Assembly: GCF_041146395.1 (NCBI RefSeq)
Contig: NC_090989.1
Location: forward strand, 125,487,501 to 125,551,500
Direction: 5' to 3'
DNA length: 64,000 nucleotides
DNA from: Eulemur rufifrons
Lineage: Eukaryota; Chordata; Mammalia; Primates; Lemuridae
The notes under the pieces: model-generated
The model's database searches: none
Told to the model about the DNA's origin: nothing
What the model saw: only the letters and a program-made list of their open reading frames with translations
Translations under genes and position numbers: made by a program
In this document: in pieces, positions 1 through 12,551 of the stretch
Numbering within the stretch: the stretch's first letter is position 1
Layout of the letters: the number at the start of each line of letters is the position of its first letter

Positions 1-120
1 CTAGCCAGATGGCATGTGACTCAAAAGAAGGAAGGTTTTTATAGATAGACAGTACTAGTAACATTTTAAGACTATAATGGGGGAATAGAATGCTGACTTT
101 GCTCCCTCTACTCTCTTCCC

Positions 121-151
<31 letters not shown>
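121..151 (+). repeat. (CA)n microsatellite
   Basis: About 15 uninterrupted CA units following a pyrimidine-rich stretch. Confidence 0.95.
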
Positions 152-154
<3 letters not shown>

Positions 155-551
155 CCCAAGATATACTGGATGTGAGCAAAGGAAGAGCTAACACTTGAGA
201 AGACCTCTGGAGAAGCATGTACTTATAAAAAATATTGAGTTTTAGTTCAGGAGATGAAATAGACTTTCTGAGGCAATATAATTATACATAAGAACTTAAG
301 GTTTAAATCAGTATTTAGATGACTATTTTCAGATTTGAGTCTTGAAAGAACTATTTCCTTTCAAAAGAATATACACAAAAAAATTCAACAAGCCCAACAT
401 ACAAATTAGCTTTCTAGAATATACCTAATATGTCAAAACTAAGAAGGGGGAAAAACTACTCTGTTAGCAAGAATGTAGTACTATATTTAAGTAATATTTT
501 TAAAAGCTAGATTTTCTTCATAATTTTGATTACTCTGAAAAGTAGTTTGAG

Positions 552-587
552 GGCTGGGCATGGTGATTTTTTTTTTTTTTTTTTTTT
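552..587 (+). mobile_element. Alu head fragment fused to a poly-T tract
   Basis: GGCTGGGCATGGTGA (553-567), the first bases of an Alu, is followed at once by about 21 T. No Alu body follows. Possibly the remains of two inverted Alus with the middle deleted, or a severely truncated element. Confidence 0.5.
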
Positions 588-2970
588 GGAAGTTGTATTA
601 CTTTCAAATATCCTATTCAGTCTGTTATTAGTATAATTTTTTAGCCAGGATTTATGTGATTAGCAGTATCCCTGGCATATGATTTATGTTCTATCAGGCC
701 CAGGATAAACACATTTTTTGAAATCTAATTATATTATTATTTCCATAGTTAATTGTCTTTCAGCAACTGTATTAAAGACAACTTAGCTCACATATTACAA
801 ATCAGTGGAATATAAAATTTTTATTTTAAACAGGCTGAATTTTTGCCCTTCTTAAAACATAGATTGAGGAAAAATTATCTGCAATTTATTCTGGTTTCTA
901 TAATATGGTGACATTGGGGTAAATGTAGTATCAAGTTACTGCACTTTAAAAGCTGAAGGGAGAAAATTTTCAATTTAAAAATAAGTTGCTATAGTTACAC
1001 AATGTTTACTTTCATAAGCAATAATTACATGAGACATCCAAGGAACTCCCACAAGTACAGTAAGATCAGTATCTGAAGTACATACTGGTTATTTCACATA
1101 CATATTGAACCTGACTGCATATATCACTTCCGTTTCAAAGTAGCTATCATTTGGGAAATACTAAACAAAATGACTCATGTCTTTCTGAACCATGGAAGGG
1201 TGGAGACAAAAAGAATGAACATAACTATTTTAAAATTCAAGTAATGACTCATAGTTTAGAACATTTTTCATATTCCTTCATTCCTTTTATCAAAGAGTGC
1301 TATAATTTTTATACAGCAACTTCTATTGCTGAAAGAAGGAAACTGTGTTTCTAATGTGTTTCAGATGTGGAGTTTCTTTTTTGTATAAATAGATTTTTCA
1401 TGCCCTTGATAAACCTCAAAAAAAACCATGCTTATAACTTAATGTTAATCCAGAGTAAAACAATGTCAAGCCCTTTAGATGTAGTCAATTTTAAACTTCT
1501 TAAATGTGAAGAAGAGGCCCTGTCAGAATACCTAGCCTATTCCTGACAAACAAGGGTTGCTAAACCTGCAAACCATATGTATTATAGAAATTTTGTTTTG
1601 TTTATATTCAGGACATCCAGTATTGCAAGAATACTTATAAAACTTTTAACCCAATATAATGCTGATCTTAAAATTATAAGGTTCATCGTTATATCTTAGT
1701 GAACCTTCCACAAAATATGTAATAGATTATTAAATATATCTGTTCTTTACTATTAAGGCTATCTTAAATTGAAAATACTTTATAAAAGTAACATGTTACA
1801 CTCAACTGGCTTCAATATTAAAAGGATCATCATCACAAACAGGGTGACTAATTCAGTTATTCAATGCTATCACATATGACCTAGGCTCCTTTCAGCTTTT
1901 TCCTCTGTCAGACTCAGCACGGACCTTAGGATAACTCCCTTAATAGTCACAAGATACTTACCATACTTCATGGCATCATGTAAAACACATATTGTCATCC
2001 AGTAGGAGTGGGAGTTTCCTTCTGTTTCCTTGTCCCTTTTTAGGTACAAGGAAGACTTTACTAGAAGTTTGCTGACTTTCCCTGACATGCAAAGGGCCAG
2101 GCTGAGATCACATGTCTCTTCCCAAACAAATCAGTATTAGGCAAAACAGTTTTATCATGACTAGCTTAGACTAGTCATGATTTCCCAAACAAAACTGGGG
2201 GTAAGCATGCAAGAAGGAAGAGGGTAATGGCCCATAATGAGACAATCAACAAGATGCTATGTAGTGTTACATAGAAAAATTAAACCTTGGCATCTTCTTA
2301 CAGTAATTTAATTTTCCCATCACTACAAATTAATCACAAAATATTAGTACTAGACACTTTGAGAGCCCTAAAGATTTTTAAAAGGGGGAAAACAAATCAG
2401 TAATCAGTAATCCACCTTAAAATAGACTAAATCATTTTATAAATGGCATTGACATAACAAGAAACACGTAAAACTTAGAAAACAATATACTTAAGAATAT
2501 GAAACAGTAAAATTACACCTTAGTTTTGGCCAGTTAAAATGAAAGTTTTACCACCAAAATATTTCCTATTAATCTCACTTTTCTCCTCTATGAAAAGGCT
2601 AATTGCTAGACACTGGGCAGATCACATCTAGAGTAATGAAACTAGAACAAATTCAAGGAAGGCAGCCAGGATAATGGATAATCTAGAAACCATGTCGTTA
2701 AGGGTTGATAAAGCTGAAGATGTTTTGGTTGAAAAGGAGTCAGGGAGAGTATAATAGCTTTAAAATATTTGAAGTGCTGTCATTGTGAAGAGATATCAAA
2801 CTGCACAGCTCTAGAGATAACAACTAGAAGCAATTAATAAAACACAGGAAGACAAAATCTGGTTCAATATCAGACAGTACTTTTATCCAGCATTTTTTTA
2901 ATCTGAAGATGTAACAAGGTTGGCTACTCTTTGGGGTAGGGATGAACATTCCAGGTAACCTAAACAGCTA
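588..2970. other. Intronic sequence without recognised gene
   Basis: AT-rich, apart from the small hairpin at 2119-2193. A stretch at 2600-2890 has a pattern like an ancient LINE or LTR ('gaagtgctgtcattgtgaagag', 'tctagagataacaactagaa'), but I cannot name it. Open frames at 1151-1354 and 1870-2088 have no recognisable features. Confidence 0.5.
2119..2193. repeat. 11-bp inverted repeat bracketed by 12-bp direct repeats
   Basis: ATCATGACTAG and its exact complement CTAGTCATGAT (2154-2164 and 2171-2181) are separated by 6 bases. The hairpin sits between two copies of TTCCCAAACAAA (2119-2130, 2182-2193). The 51 bp between the direct repeats could be a tiny insertion with a target duplication, though no family is recognised. 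Confidence 0.7.
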
Positions 2971-2974
2971 CTAT

Positions 2975-3165
2975 GGTTGTAAGCACTTTATGCACACTCA
3001 CTTAATTGTTAGCAACATGCCTGCAAAGTAGTTTTTAACCCCAATTTCACAAACAAAAAACTGAGTTGGACTAGTTAAATACTAGAAATCATAAGGCTAA
3101 CTAGTAAGGAAAACTGGATTCTATCCCAGGCCCATCCATCTCCAAAGCCCCAACTCTTCCCACAT
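2975..3165 (-). mobile_element. MIR SINE
   Basis: An antisense MIR pattern: ACCCCAATTTCACAAACAAA followed by a loose AACTGAG...AAGGCTAACTAGTAAG...CCCAGGCCC. Confidence 0.7.
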
Positions 3166-4117
3166 ATGACATACCTAAAAGCAGTTGTTAAGGAAGCAAA
3201 CAGGATTTTTGAGCTGGTAAGAACCAAATATCATCTGATTTGAAGTCCTGTTCAAAATTAAGATGCTAAAAATGAAGTATTACTTCCTTCCATTAGTATC
3301 AATACTTCCTAATAGTTTAAGAATGTTTTCACATCTATTCTCCCATTGGGTCCTCACAGCAGTGTTTTATGTAAGCAAGCTAGCGGGGTGTTATCCAACT
3401 CTCTTCTTGTTGCTTATATAAAATTTTCACCTATTTTTCTAAATCTTTTTTTTGGCTCTTTTCACTTGGCTTTTCTTGTACCGCCCATACTTAAAAATAC
3501 TTGTTTTCTCTTCAACTGCTTTTCTCTCTTTTCTGGACGATCCCATGTCAAAATTCAACTTATCATCTCTAGCTTACTCCCCCCAAAGCATTCTTTTTCT
3601 GAATTCTCACATTGGTTAACAATAATGGCATCACCATATGAACAGTAACCCAACACACAGTAGACTTCCCTTACTTCATCTCCCACTTTTAGTCACCAAG
3701 TTCTACTCATTCTACCTAAAAGCTTCATGAACACTCTTCCTTTACAGTGACCTAATTTAAACCCACTTCAGTCCTCACCTAAGCTATCCTATCTGCCTTC
3801 TAACAAGTCTCTTAACTCTTGACTTTTCTCCCTCTAGTTCTATCCATGCTGTAGCAGATACAGGTTCTTTCACAAGAATCCCATCCTTTAAGCGGTGCCT
3901 CTGGTCCGGAGACTTACAAGAAACCCAGACCTGGCCAGAGTACCACATACCCCTAGCCACATGCCTAGTTTAGGAACGAGCACATGACTGAAACCAGACA
4001 AGGTCTTCCTCAGGACTTTACTTCCTGCCAAGGCTATCAGGAAAAATACTCTTTTCTTTTGGGATTGTGAATAAGGACACAATCCCAGTATTTTAAACTG
4101 CCTGCAGAAGGAGACAT

Positions 4118-4156
4118 AAAAAACAAAACAAAACAAAACAAACAAACAAAAAAACT
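4118..4156 (+). repeat. (AAAAC)n / (AAAC)n simple repeat
   Basis: Irregular AAAAC and AAAC units; it may be the tail of an old SINE, but no body is recognised. Confidence 0.85.
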
Positions 4157-4535
4157 CTGCCTGACCATCCCCACTGCCTGGCTAAAAAATTTCCTTTGTT
4201 GTGTAAGAAAGTTTGAATTGGAGTTCCATCATTGGTAACCAACAATCCTGATTAACAGTTCTCTATACTACCAAGTACTTTTCTAAATCACAGATAAAAT
4301 GTTGTGTTTACTTTTAGTCAACTAAATTTTATTAAAGTACACTAAAGACTTCTATCACTACCCTGCCTTTAAGTTTCACATATATCAATGTGCTTATTGC
4401 AATTCAAATACACCATGCCATTTTATGCAGCTGTGTCGCTGTATCAATATATTCTGTTCCTTCTGCCTAGAATATTCCCCTCCTACCTCCTTATTCACAA
4501 AATATACAGTGGGGTTGCACAAAATAAGGTGGAAA

Positions 4536-4760
4536 ATTAGATAGCAGCCAAATCATGAAAGGCCTTCAAGGACACATCAAAGTATATACACGTAAACCTA
4601 CACAATTTTAAGTCAAAATGTGACAAAATCAGACATATTTTGGAGGACTCACTGTGGATGCAGCATGAAGGGTGACCTAAAAATGAGGTGATACTAAAGG
4701 CAAAGAAAACAATTAGCAGGCCATTGCAATAGTCTAAGCCACAGGCCACCTGAGGTGGTG
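4536..4760 (+). repeat. Old dispersed repeat, unnamed family (copy 1)
   Basis: Shares the order 'gaaaggccttcaaggacac ... ggaggactcactgtgg ... ggccattgcaatagtcta' with pieces at 20826-20960, 27050-27380 and 56430-56530. It looks like a mid-age mammalian repeat whose name I cannot fix. Confidence 0.45.
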
Positions 4761-5261
4761 AAAGGAATAAATTGGGACAACTTCTCTAGGAAAAAAAAAC
4801 AAAGCTTGGCAATAGCTAGCAATAGCACTGATAAGCCTTTTAAACTCTTTAAACAGCCTTTCCACTTGCAAGAATGTAAACATTAGGAAATAATGTGAGG
4901 CCCACAAAATATATTTATCAAGATTTTACTTAAGTATCATTTATAACAAAAGCATGAAAACCTAAATGTTGAACAAAAGAATGATTTAAAATATAGTATA
5001 TCTCATATAGTGAAATTGTATCTGATATTTAGAAACCAAATTTTTAGAGAATTTCTAAAAACATAGGATAATACTAAAAAATGTTACGAGGAACACAACA
5101 CTACACTACATACAAAATAATCTTAATTATGTTACATAATAAAAGGATTTAAACATTTTTTTAAAGAAGCAAAGTAGATCTGTTAGGTTAGAGGTAGGAT
5201 TATGGGTAATTTGTTCACATATTTCTTTTTTTCTGAGTAACATAATTCCTTAACCATGATC

Positions 5262-5372
5262 TTTATTTGCTAAATTCAATCACTACTTCATAGGTAAGAA
5301 AAATAAGGCATAGAGAGGTTAAACGACAAAAGTTCACATTCAGAGAGTTATGACCAAAACTTGAACACTGCC
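5262..5372 (-). mobile_element. MIR SINE fragment
   Basis: Antisense MIR core: CATAGAGAGGTTAAACGAC then 'gttcacattcagagagttatgaccaaaacttgaac'-like sequence. Confidence 0.65.
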
Positions 5373-6897
5373 TACATGAAGACTCACTGCCAAGAAGCAA
5401 ATGTGCAAAGACAAAGCCATTTAACCCACAGCTCTTCTGAGTCTAGAATAGTTGGGCCTTGAAGGCAGACCAAAGCTTCTGAGACTTTAAATTTGCTGGG
5501 CTACAACAGCCTCTAAATTCATAAATAAAAAGCTATAAAATAGCTAGTGACGAAAAGCAGACTATAAGAAGGAGGTAGTTTAAAATGCTTGTTTTTACAA
5601 CTTTATTTTTATCTAAAGTAACACTTCGAAGAACAGAGAAGAAAATAATGACAGGCAGAATTAGAGAAAGAAGGCCTCAGAATAAGCTGTTAAGGAACAT
5701 TAATGTTCTAGAGTCTGTACTTATTTTGCTCTTTAAAAAAATAAGAGAATACTTTATTACATGAGATTATTATTTCTCTGAATTGAGATTTCCATAATCT
5801 TGTTATAATCTCAAATAAACTCTACAGACCTAAGTATTCAACAATAACAACAAAACATTATATTAGAAAATACAGCCAGGTATAGCTCTTAACCAATTTC
5901 ATTCATATACAAGGATTTATCTTTTAAAAATATATAATTTGCATGTTATATCACAAGTGATAGTTATGTTTTACTAGTTTGAATTTGCCTATCTGTATGT
6001 CCAACTATACCATTATCGGAATTTCATTGTTCTTTATGATGAATTTTCAAATGATTCCCTTATGTAAATTTAGAAAGAGTTTGCAGTAACCAATGCAAAA
6101 GCACCATCCAGTGGCAAAAGATGATAATTACAATTTATACTGTGATAAAGGCAAAAGTTGTTAAATGTTTTGTGACTTTGCCTTTTCCCCAATGCACATT
6201 ACCAGGAGAGAAAAAAATAAATGGCCTATATAATGTTGATGGTCTCTGCTAATTGTCACCATTTTCCTAATCAAATCTTATCCTTACTGTCTTAGGTTTG
6301 GCATTTTTTTGTTTCCATGTCTTGCCCACCCCATTACTCAAATGCTTGATTAAGAATAGAATTAGGATAGGAGCATTACTACGATGCATCCAAAGCTTTT
6401 ACTGAGTCAGAGGCTAGAAAATGGTTTATAAAGATCAGGAATATAGTGTGTGAGGGGGTGAATTTCCAGTGGAATTCTAGTCACCAACAGCCATCCCCCA
6501 AGTAACAACAAATGAGTCAGCCTATGCACTTAAAAGAAAAAAGTGAACATTTGGTAGGTAATCTAGATTTTCCTGAAAAACAGCCAGGTAAAGATTTACA
6601 ATCAGTTGTTTCATACAGAATTTAGGATTTCTAAAGGAAACATGAATCTTGAATGTGATCATATTTACTCCAATTTAAAGAAAATGACCAGCTAAATAGC
6701 GTGTTTCCAATAATCTGCTCCTCTCCCACCAGAAAACAGATGGATAAAATCTTTCAGTTTCCAACATAACAGCTTTTTAATCACCTCCTCTTCCTTAAAA
6801 TAAATAAATTAATTAAAAGTTTAATACAACTAAAAACAAACCAGAACAAAAACCCAGTAAGGGTGATTTTTCATTTTGAAACAACTTTGCATCAAAT

Positions 6898-6967
6898 CTT
6901 AGTATCAAATGGAAGGGAACTATGCTCACCACTATACCACCAATGCACTTCACTTAGTATCAAATGG
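6898..6967 (-). pseudogene. Tailless retroposed tRNA-Gly(UCC) 5' half with target-site duplications
   Basis: On the minus strand, 6946-6911 reads GCATTGGTGGTATAGTGG then TGAGCATAGTTCCCTTCC. This matches nucleotides 1-36 of mammalian tRNA-Gly(UCC) with few changes, one of them a CpG-type transition at position 3. The match stops in the anticodon loop, at the anticodon UCC. It contains the A-box but no B-box, so it is not a functional gene. Identical 15-bp direct repeats CTTAGTATCAAATGG flank it (6898-6912 and 6953-6967), the mark of LINE-mediated insertion. There is no A-tail. Six extra bases lie between the tRNA 5' end and one repeat. This fits the known class of tailless retropseudogenes. 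Confidence 0.8.
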
Positions 6968-7068
6968 TATTACTATTTGGGATCATAAGATATTTAATTA
7001 ACAAAAAGTACAGCATATTGCAGCTTGGTAATGGTAAAAAAGTTACTGGGCCATAGTTTTCTTCCTTA

Positions 7069-7398
7069 CTGCGGTCCCCAACCCCCAGGCCACTACCGGG
7101 CTGCGGCATGTTAGGAACCAGGTCCCAGAGCTCTGCTGCACCCCGCCCCTTCTCTCCCCCCATGGAAAAATTCTCTTCCATGAAACTTAGGAACCAGGGG
7201 TGGAGATGGGGGGCCGCACAGCAGGTAGTGAGCACTGGGTGAGCCAAGGAAGCCTCATCTGTATTTACAGTGGCTCCCCATCACTTGCATCACTGCCTGA
7301 GCTCCACCTACCCCAACCTACCCACCCCTGCCCCATCTGTGGAAAAACTGTTGCCCATGAAACCAGTCCCTGTTACCAAAAAGGCTGGGGACCACTAG
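7069..7398. mobile_element. MER1/Charlie3-type hAT MITE
   Basis: Inverted termini GCGGTCCCCAACCCCCAGGC and GGCTGGGGACCACTAG, with internal phrases 'gttaggaaccaggtcccag', 'ggccgcacagcaggtagtgagc', 'tctgtatttacagtggct'. CpG-containing and GC-rich against AT-rich flanks. The open frames on both strands here are element sequence, not genes. Confidence 0.82.
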
Positions 7399-7399
7399 A

Positions 7400-9640
7400 A
7401 TCTTTCAATATGTCTGAATTTCAAATAAGTAGTCTAACAAATACTAATGATATCAAACAAGCTTATACTGTCTTCAACTAGTGCCTTCAGTCCAACACCT
7501 CTAGGGTTTATGAGATTTTAAAAACTACTTTCATTAAAAACATAGGAGTCACTCATATAATTGAAGTTCCCCAGTGACTATTGAATGCTGATAATGTTTA
7601 AAGTGTGTACCACAAACATTTAATACGTAAGAGAATGAGCCATGAGCAAAGTGATGCATGTAACTGGACAAATCTATGAAAACATCTAGTAATTTATTAG
7701 TTTTTCAGCACAAAACAAAACTAGTTACAATACCATTGTTTTCAGTTACTTAATATTTTCTTCTCCAAAACAGTGATTTTAAATCAGATTTATAAGCCCC
7801 TCCCCTGGAAATCTATTTGAATTATTAATTTGCTATACTAAGTCTTCCTCTAACACAGGGCCCACTACTTTAAACAAAATGTCTACAGTAAAGAAAGAAG
7901 TTTGGCTGACACTAAGTATTTATTCACAGTTATACATAAAAGTCAAGTTTAAGGTATGAGGAGGCATAAATAGCAACAAACTGATGTATTATAAGAGCTG
8001 CCTATATTACTGCAGAGAGACTACCAGAAAATAACCTACCATAATAGGAATTCCCATACTATTTTCCTCTGGTAGAAGCAGTAGTTGTATTGTTTCAATC
8101 CCAATCACAGCCCTGTGGCAGAACACACATATCAAAAGCAAGAATATGCTGATCCTAGAAATGAAGGGCTATGTTATAAATAACTAGTACACCTTGACAA
8201 AACATTGAATTATTAGATGATATTCAAACACTTACTTTGGATTTTACTAATTTGGAATTTAGTTTTATCCTTCTACTAAGAAAAAAAAATTACTAGTCTG
8301 TGTAACAAGACTTTTTTTTAAAGGCTTTATATATGAAACAGAATTGGCTTCCCAGAAGAGACTCAAAAAATATGATTTGTTTCTTAGAATTGCTAGCAAC
8401 AAGTTGCCCTCGTATATCTTTAACATAGATACAAAATCTATTCAAATATTCACTAATAATAACATATTCAAGTACTAAATATAAAATATTCAATCTATAT
8501 AATTTTTGAATATGTAAAACATATTCATTTGAGAAATATATAAATTTAAGAAATCTCTATATCTCCCAAAGATAAACTCTGATAATTACTTTCTATATAT
8601 GTACTTTTAAAAAGATTAGGATAATATAATAATATATATTATTTAGTAACTTGCTTCTCCCCGTCTCTTCCCACTTAATGTGGACCTTACCCAGGTCCTT
8701 AAACATTCCTCTAAAACACTTTGAATGACTATGTAAAATTCCACTTGAAAGTAATATCCTATTTCGCCAATTTCCTAAGATTAAAAATTTGGGTTCATCT
8801 ATTTTTAAATTCTTATATAATATTTTTTCTAAGATTATATATTCTTATATAATAATTTTCCCAGGATAAAAATAAATTTCTCACCAGTTAACCTGAGTGA
8901 AATGGTATGTCTTCAAATAAATAAAATAGGACTAAAAAATTATGGAGCCATAATTCTCAGGTGCAATGACCTGGAAAGAACAAATGTCAGAATTAAATTC
9001 CCTATATAAACTATGCTGCCAACCACATTTCTTATTAGTCTGGAAGAATCATCAGTTATCATCATCTTTGTCATAGTAATTACTCTTATTGTCCTAATAT
9101 GCCCTTCCAAAATGTTAGAAGATATAAACTATCTTATACGTTCTGGTGGAAGAAGGCTAGCTGTAGTTCTAAACATAATAAAATTTGTTATTTCTCCTCT
9201 TGTCAATATTATCTATGAACAAATCAACCTCATCAAAAAATATTAAAGGGACATTATTTTTAGTATGTGTGTTCTACAGCATATAACAGACACGGTAACA
9301 TAATTTGCCATTTGGTGGCAGCAAATACAAAAGAAAATAAATTTCCTGAGCACTTCTATTTACTGTATTATCAATACAAATGTAAAGTCTTCCCTGAGTC
9401 ATGTATTTTAAACAAATGAAAGAGGAGGTTTTGATAATTATATTTTAATATTTTGTTATACTAAAGGTCAAGCTCAAAACAATATCATGAACAAATTTCT
9501 GACTGAAATAGCCTTCTGTAACAATAGCATTGGCCAAAACAATTTAATTGCCTCAAACTATGTGACTTTTGATGCTTATCAAGCAACATGTAATTGCAAT
9601 GACTTTAATTTTATTAACTTAAATTTACATCTCTCATTCT
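7400..9640. other. Intronic sequence without recognised gene
   Basis: AT-rich. 8640-8870 has a faint pattern of an old LINE 3' region. The 77-codon frame at 9013-9246 is hydrophobic but unsupported. Confidence 0.5.
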
Positions 9641-9645
9641 CTCTC

Positions 9646-9977
9646 TTTTTTTTTTTTTGAGACAGAGTTTCACTCTGTTGCCCAGGCTAGAGTGCCGTGG
9701 CGTCAGCCTAGCTCACAGTAACCTCAAACTCCTGGGCTCAAGCGATCCTACTGGCTCAGCCTCCCGAGTAGCTGGGACTACAGGTATGCACCACCATGCC
9801 CGGCTAATTTTTTCTGTATACATTTTTTTTATTTGTCCATATAATTTCTTTCTATTTTTAGTAGAGACGGGGTCTCGCTCTTGCTCAGGCTGGTCTTGAA
9901 TTCCTGAGCTCAAACGATCCACCTGCCTCAGTCTCCCAGAGTGCTAGAATTATAGCCATGAGCCACCGCGCCTGGCC
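9646..9977 (-). mobile_element. Alu, strepsirrhine type, full-length
   Basis: Poly-T, then reverse-complement Alu through GGCC at 9977. It carries the lemur right-arm phrase (GTGCCGTGGCGTCAGCC) and the AT-rich linker containing ATATAATTTCTTTCTATT. Both arms are complete; substitutions are modest, so it is a relatively young copy. Short open frames here are Alu-derived. Confidence 0.95.
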
Positions 9978-10021
9978 TACATTTTCTTATTTCAACCAAT
10001 CCAGCTAACCTAGCCTCATAC

Positions 10022-10140
10022 CTCCACAAATACTTAACAACTGTCTGTTAATACTACTATGTGCTAAATGTAAGGAATACAGCATTGAACATGAGAAATC
10101 GGTTCTGGCTTCATGGAACTTACACAAAATCTCTCATCTA
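10022..10140 (+). mobile_element. L2-like ancient LINE fragment
   Basis: 'tactatgtgctaaatgtaagg' then 'atacagcattgaacatgag', 'catggaacttac' follow a widespread ancient mammalian LINE/SINE-tail pattern. Family assignment tentative. Confidence 0.4.
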
Positions 10141-10427
10141 TTTCCATTTCCCAGATTTGTAATACGGGGTAGTAAAGACCAGCTTGAGAGCCTATGGATC
10201 AAAAATATTATACCTCCTCTCCATCTATAATTTACAGTGAAAAAAACACTACACAAAAAAAATTAGAGTAAGGAAGTTTTATTTTTTCTATTATGATTGC
10301 CTTAATGTCTTTCTATTCTATTTAAATATCAAATTATTTCAAAGGACAAATGTTTGGTGTCCTTTATTTACTACCCTGTTTATTCAACCCACTAGATACT
10401 AAGTGACTGAAGTATTTAATTTACATC

Positions 10428-10537
10428 AAAAAGTGAAAAATGGGGCCGGGCGCGGTGGCTCACGCCACGGCACTCACTCTAGCCTGGGCAACAAAGTGAG
10501 ACTCTGTCTCAAAAAAAAAAAAAAAAAGTGAAAAATG
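10428..10537 (+). mobile_element. Miniature Alu with large internal deletion, intact target duplications
   Basis: The Alu head GGCCGGGCGCGGTGGCTC joins directly to the right-arm end CACGGCACTCACTCTAGCC, leaving a 67-bp body (10444-10510) plus a 17-base A-tail. A full lemur Alu would be about 310 bp. The join falls at ACGCC, present in both the head (CTCACGCCTG) and right arm (CTGACGCCAC), which suggests a microhomology deletion. Direct repeats AAAAAGTGAAAAATG (10428-10442, 10523-10537) flank it. The right arm is the strepsirrhine type. Confidence 0.9.
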
Positions 10538-11343
10538 TATGTATTAATAGAGCAACACACTAGTATCACATAACAAAGTATATGAAACTTAATAATTTAT
10601 TTATAGAAGTTACTGCCAAAGCGTCTTATAGTCCAAGACACTGTGAAGCATCATCACATGTGGATTCAAACTGAGACTAAATTTGTACATATATCAACAA
10701 ATTAATCGGAGTTAAACACATCTGAATATTGTAAAGGTCCAGTATTCCACAGAGAACATCCCTACAAGGGTAGGGGTTGTGTCTCATTCACCTCGTCAGT
10801 ATACCCAGCTCTATGATTTTGCTTAACACATAACAGTGATGAACAATTTCTCATACTAATGATTGTATCTTGTCAGCAGAAATAATGGGTTTTTCCTTTT
10901 TTTTTTTTGGTTCTAATTAGATACAAGATTTTATAAGTTATAAATTAACATTGGCAATTTCACATGGTCCAACCTAGTATCATTTGTACACAACATAAGT
11001 TAGCAGAGGGTAGGCACCATGTCTCATTCCCCTAAGTGCTCATTGTCTAGTAAGGAGAAAGATAAGTAAAAAGTAAACAACAAAGTAGTACAATAAGTGA
11101 TTTCATAGAAGTTCACATGTGTGTGTTTGTGTTTGAGAGAGGGAGATAGACATACACAGTGTATCTTGTGATTTCTAATGCATCTGGTATGTTAGGAATT
11201 ACAAGATATATCAGGTGACAAATGATATGAGAAAAACTGGAGACCAACCTGGAAAATAAAATTAAATAAGATTCCTTTGCTAAGTGATCACTATACTGAG
11301 ATTTACATATTTAGAAAGATATAAAAGTACCAGGAAAACCACT
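10538..11343. other. Intronic sequence, nothing recognised
   Basis: AT-rich unique-looking sequence; a GAGA/GTGT-rich patch lies at 11118-11160. No gene signal. Confidence 0.5.
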
Positions 11344-11807
11344 GACTGATTTCTTCCTAAGATGGGAAACAAGGCAGGAATGTCTCCTCTTACCACTCCT
11401 ATTTAGTATCATACTGAAAGATCCAGCACTGTAATAGGGCTATAAGAATAAATAAAAGATATGCAAATTTGGAAAGGAGGAAAGAATACTGCCTATATTA
11501 GCAGACAACACTATTGTCTCTATAGAAAATTCCACAGAATCTACAAAAAAAAAATTCCTAGAACTAGTAAGTTTAACAAAGTCATAGACTCCAATTATTC
11601 CTACATACTACCAATGAAAAACTGGAAATCAAAACCTTAAACAGCACCATTTATAATAGTTTGGACCAGTTATAATATGCTTTTCCAAGCAAAAAACTTG
11701 GAAATACTAAGGAATAAATTTAACAAAACATGTATAGAATCTGTATGCCAAAAATTACAAAATATCAGCAAGAGAAATCAAAGACAATTTAAACGACGTG
11801 AGATATA
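11344..11807 (+). mobile_element. LINE-1 ORF2 fragment (left part, interrupted)
   Basis: Decayed reverse-transcriptase-region sequence, with matches such as CTTACCACTCCTATTTAGTA, a damaged 'gcagacaacactattg' copy of the catalytic-motif region, and 'ggaataaatttaacaaaaca'. It is broken at about 11808 by a MER2-type element and resumes at 13127. Stops throughout. Confidence 0.8.
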
Positions 11808-11899
11808 ACCGTCCCCCTTATCAGCAGAGGGTATGTTCCAGGACCCCCAGCAGATGCCTGAAACCTCAGAACCCCACATATACTATGTTTTTTCCTATA

Positions 11900-12551
<652 letters not shown>

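Larger units (their letters stand above)
3170..6890. other. Intronic sequence without recognised gene
   Basis: Mostly AT-rich. 3690-3870 is pyrimidine-rich and L2-like. The open frames at 3346-3648 and 3888-4145 show no domain, conserved motif or splice-site framing that would support a gene. A MIR and an unnamed old repeat copy are listed separately. Confidence 0.5.

Noticed and set aside
3346..4145. Open frames of 85-100 codons as small genes
   Set aside because: No conserved motifs, splice framing or composition typical of coding sequence; overlap with old repeat-like sequence.
6898..6967. Functional tRNA gene
   Set aside because: The match ends in the anticodon loop; no T-arm, B-box or 3' half exists.
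6960..7481. Overlapping open frames of 93-95 codons
   Set aside because: They fall on a MER1-type hAT element.
9013..9246. Hydrophobic 77-codon frame as a small membrane protein
   Set aside because: AT-rich DNA often gives Ile/Leu/Val-rich frames; no other support.
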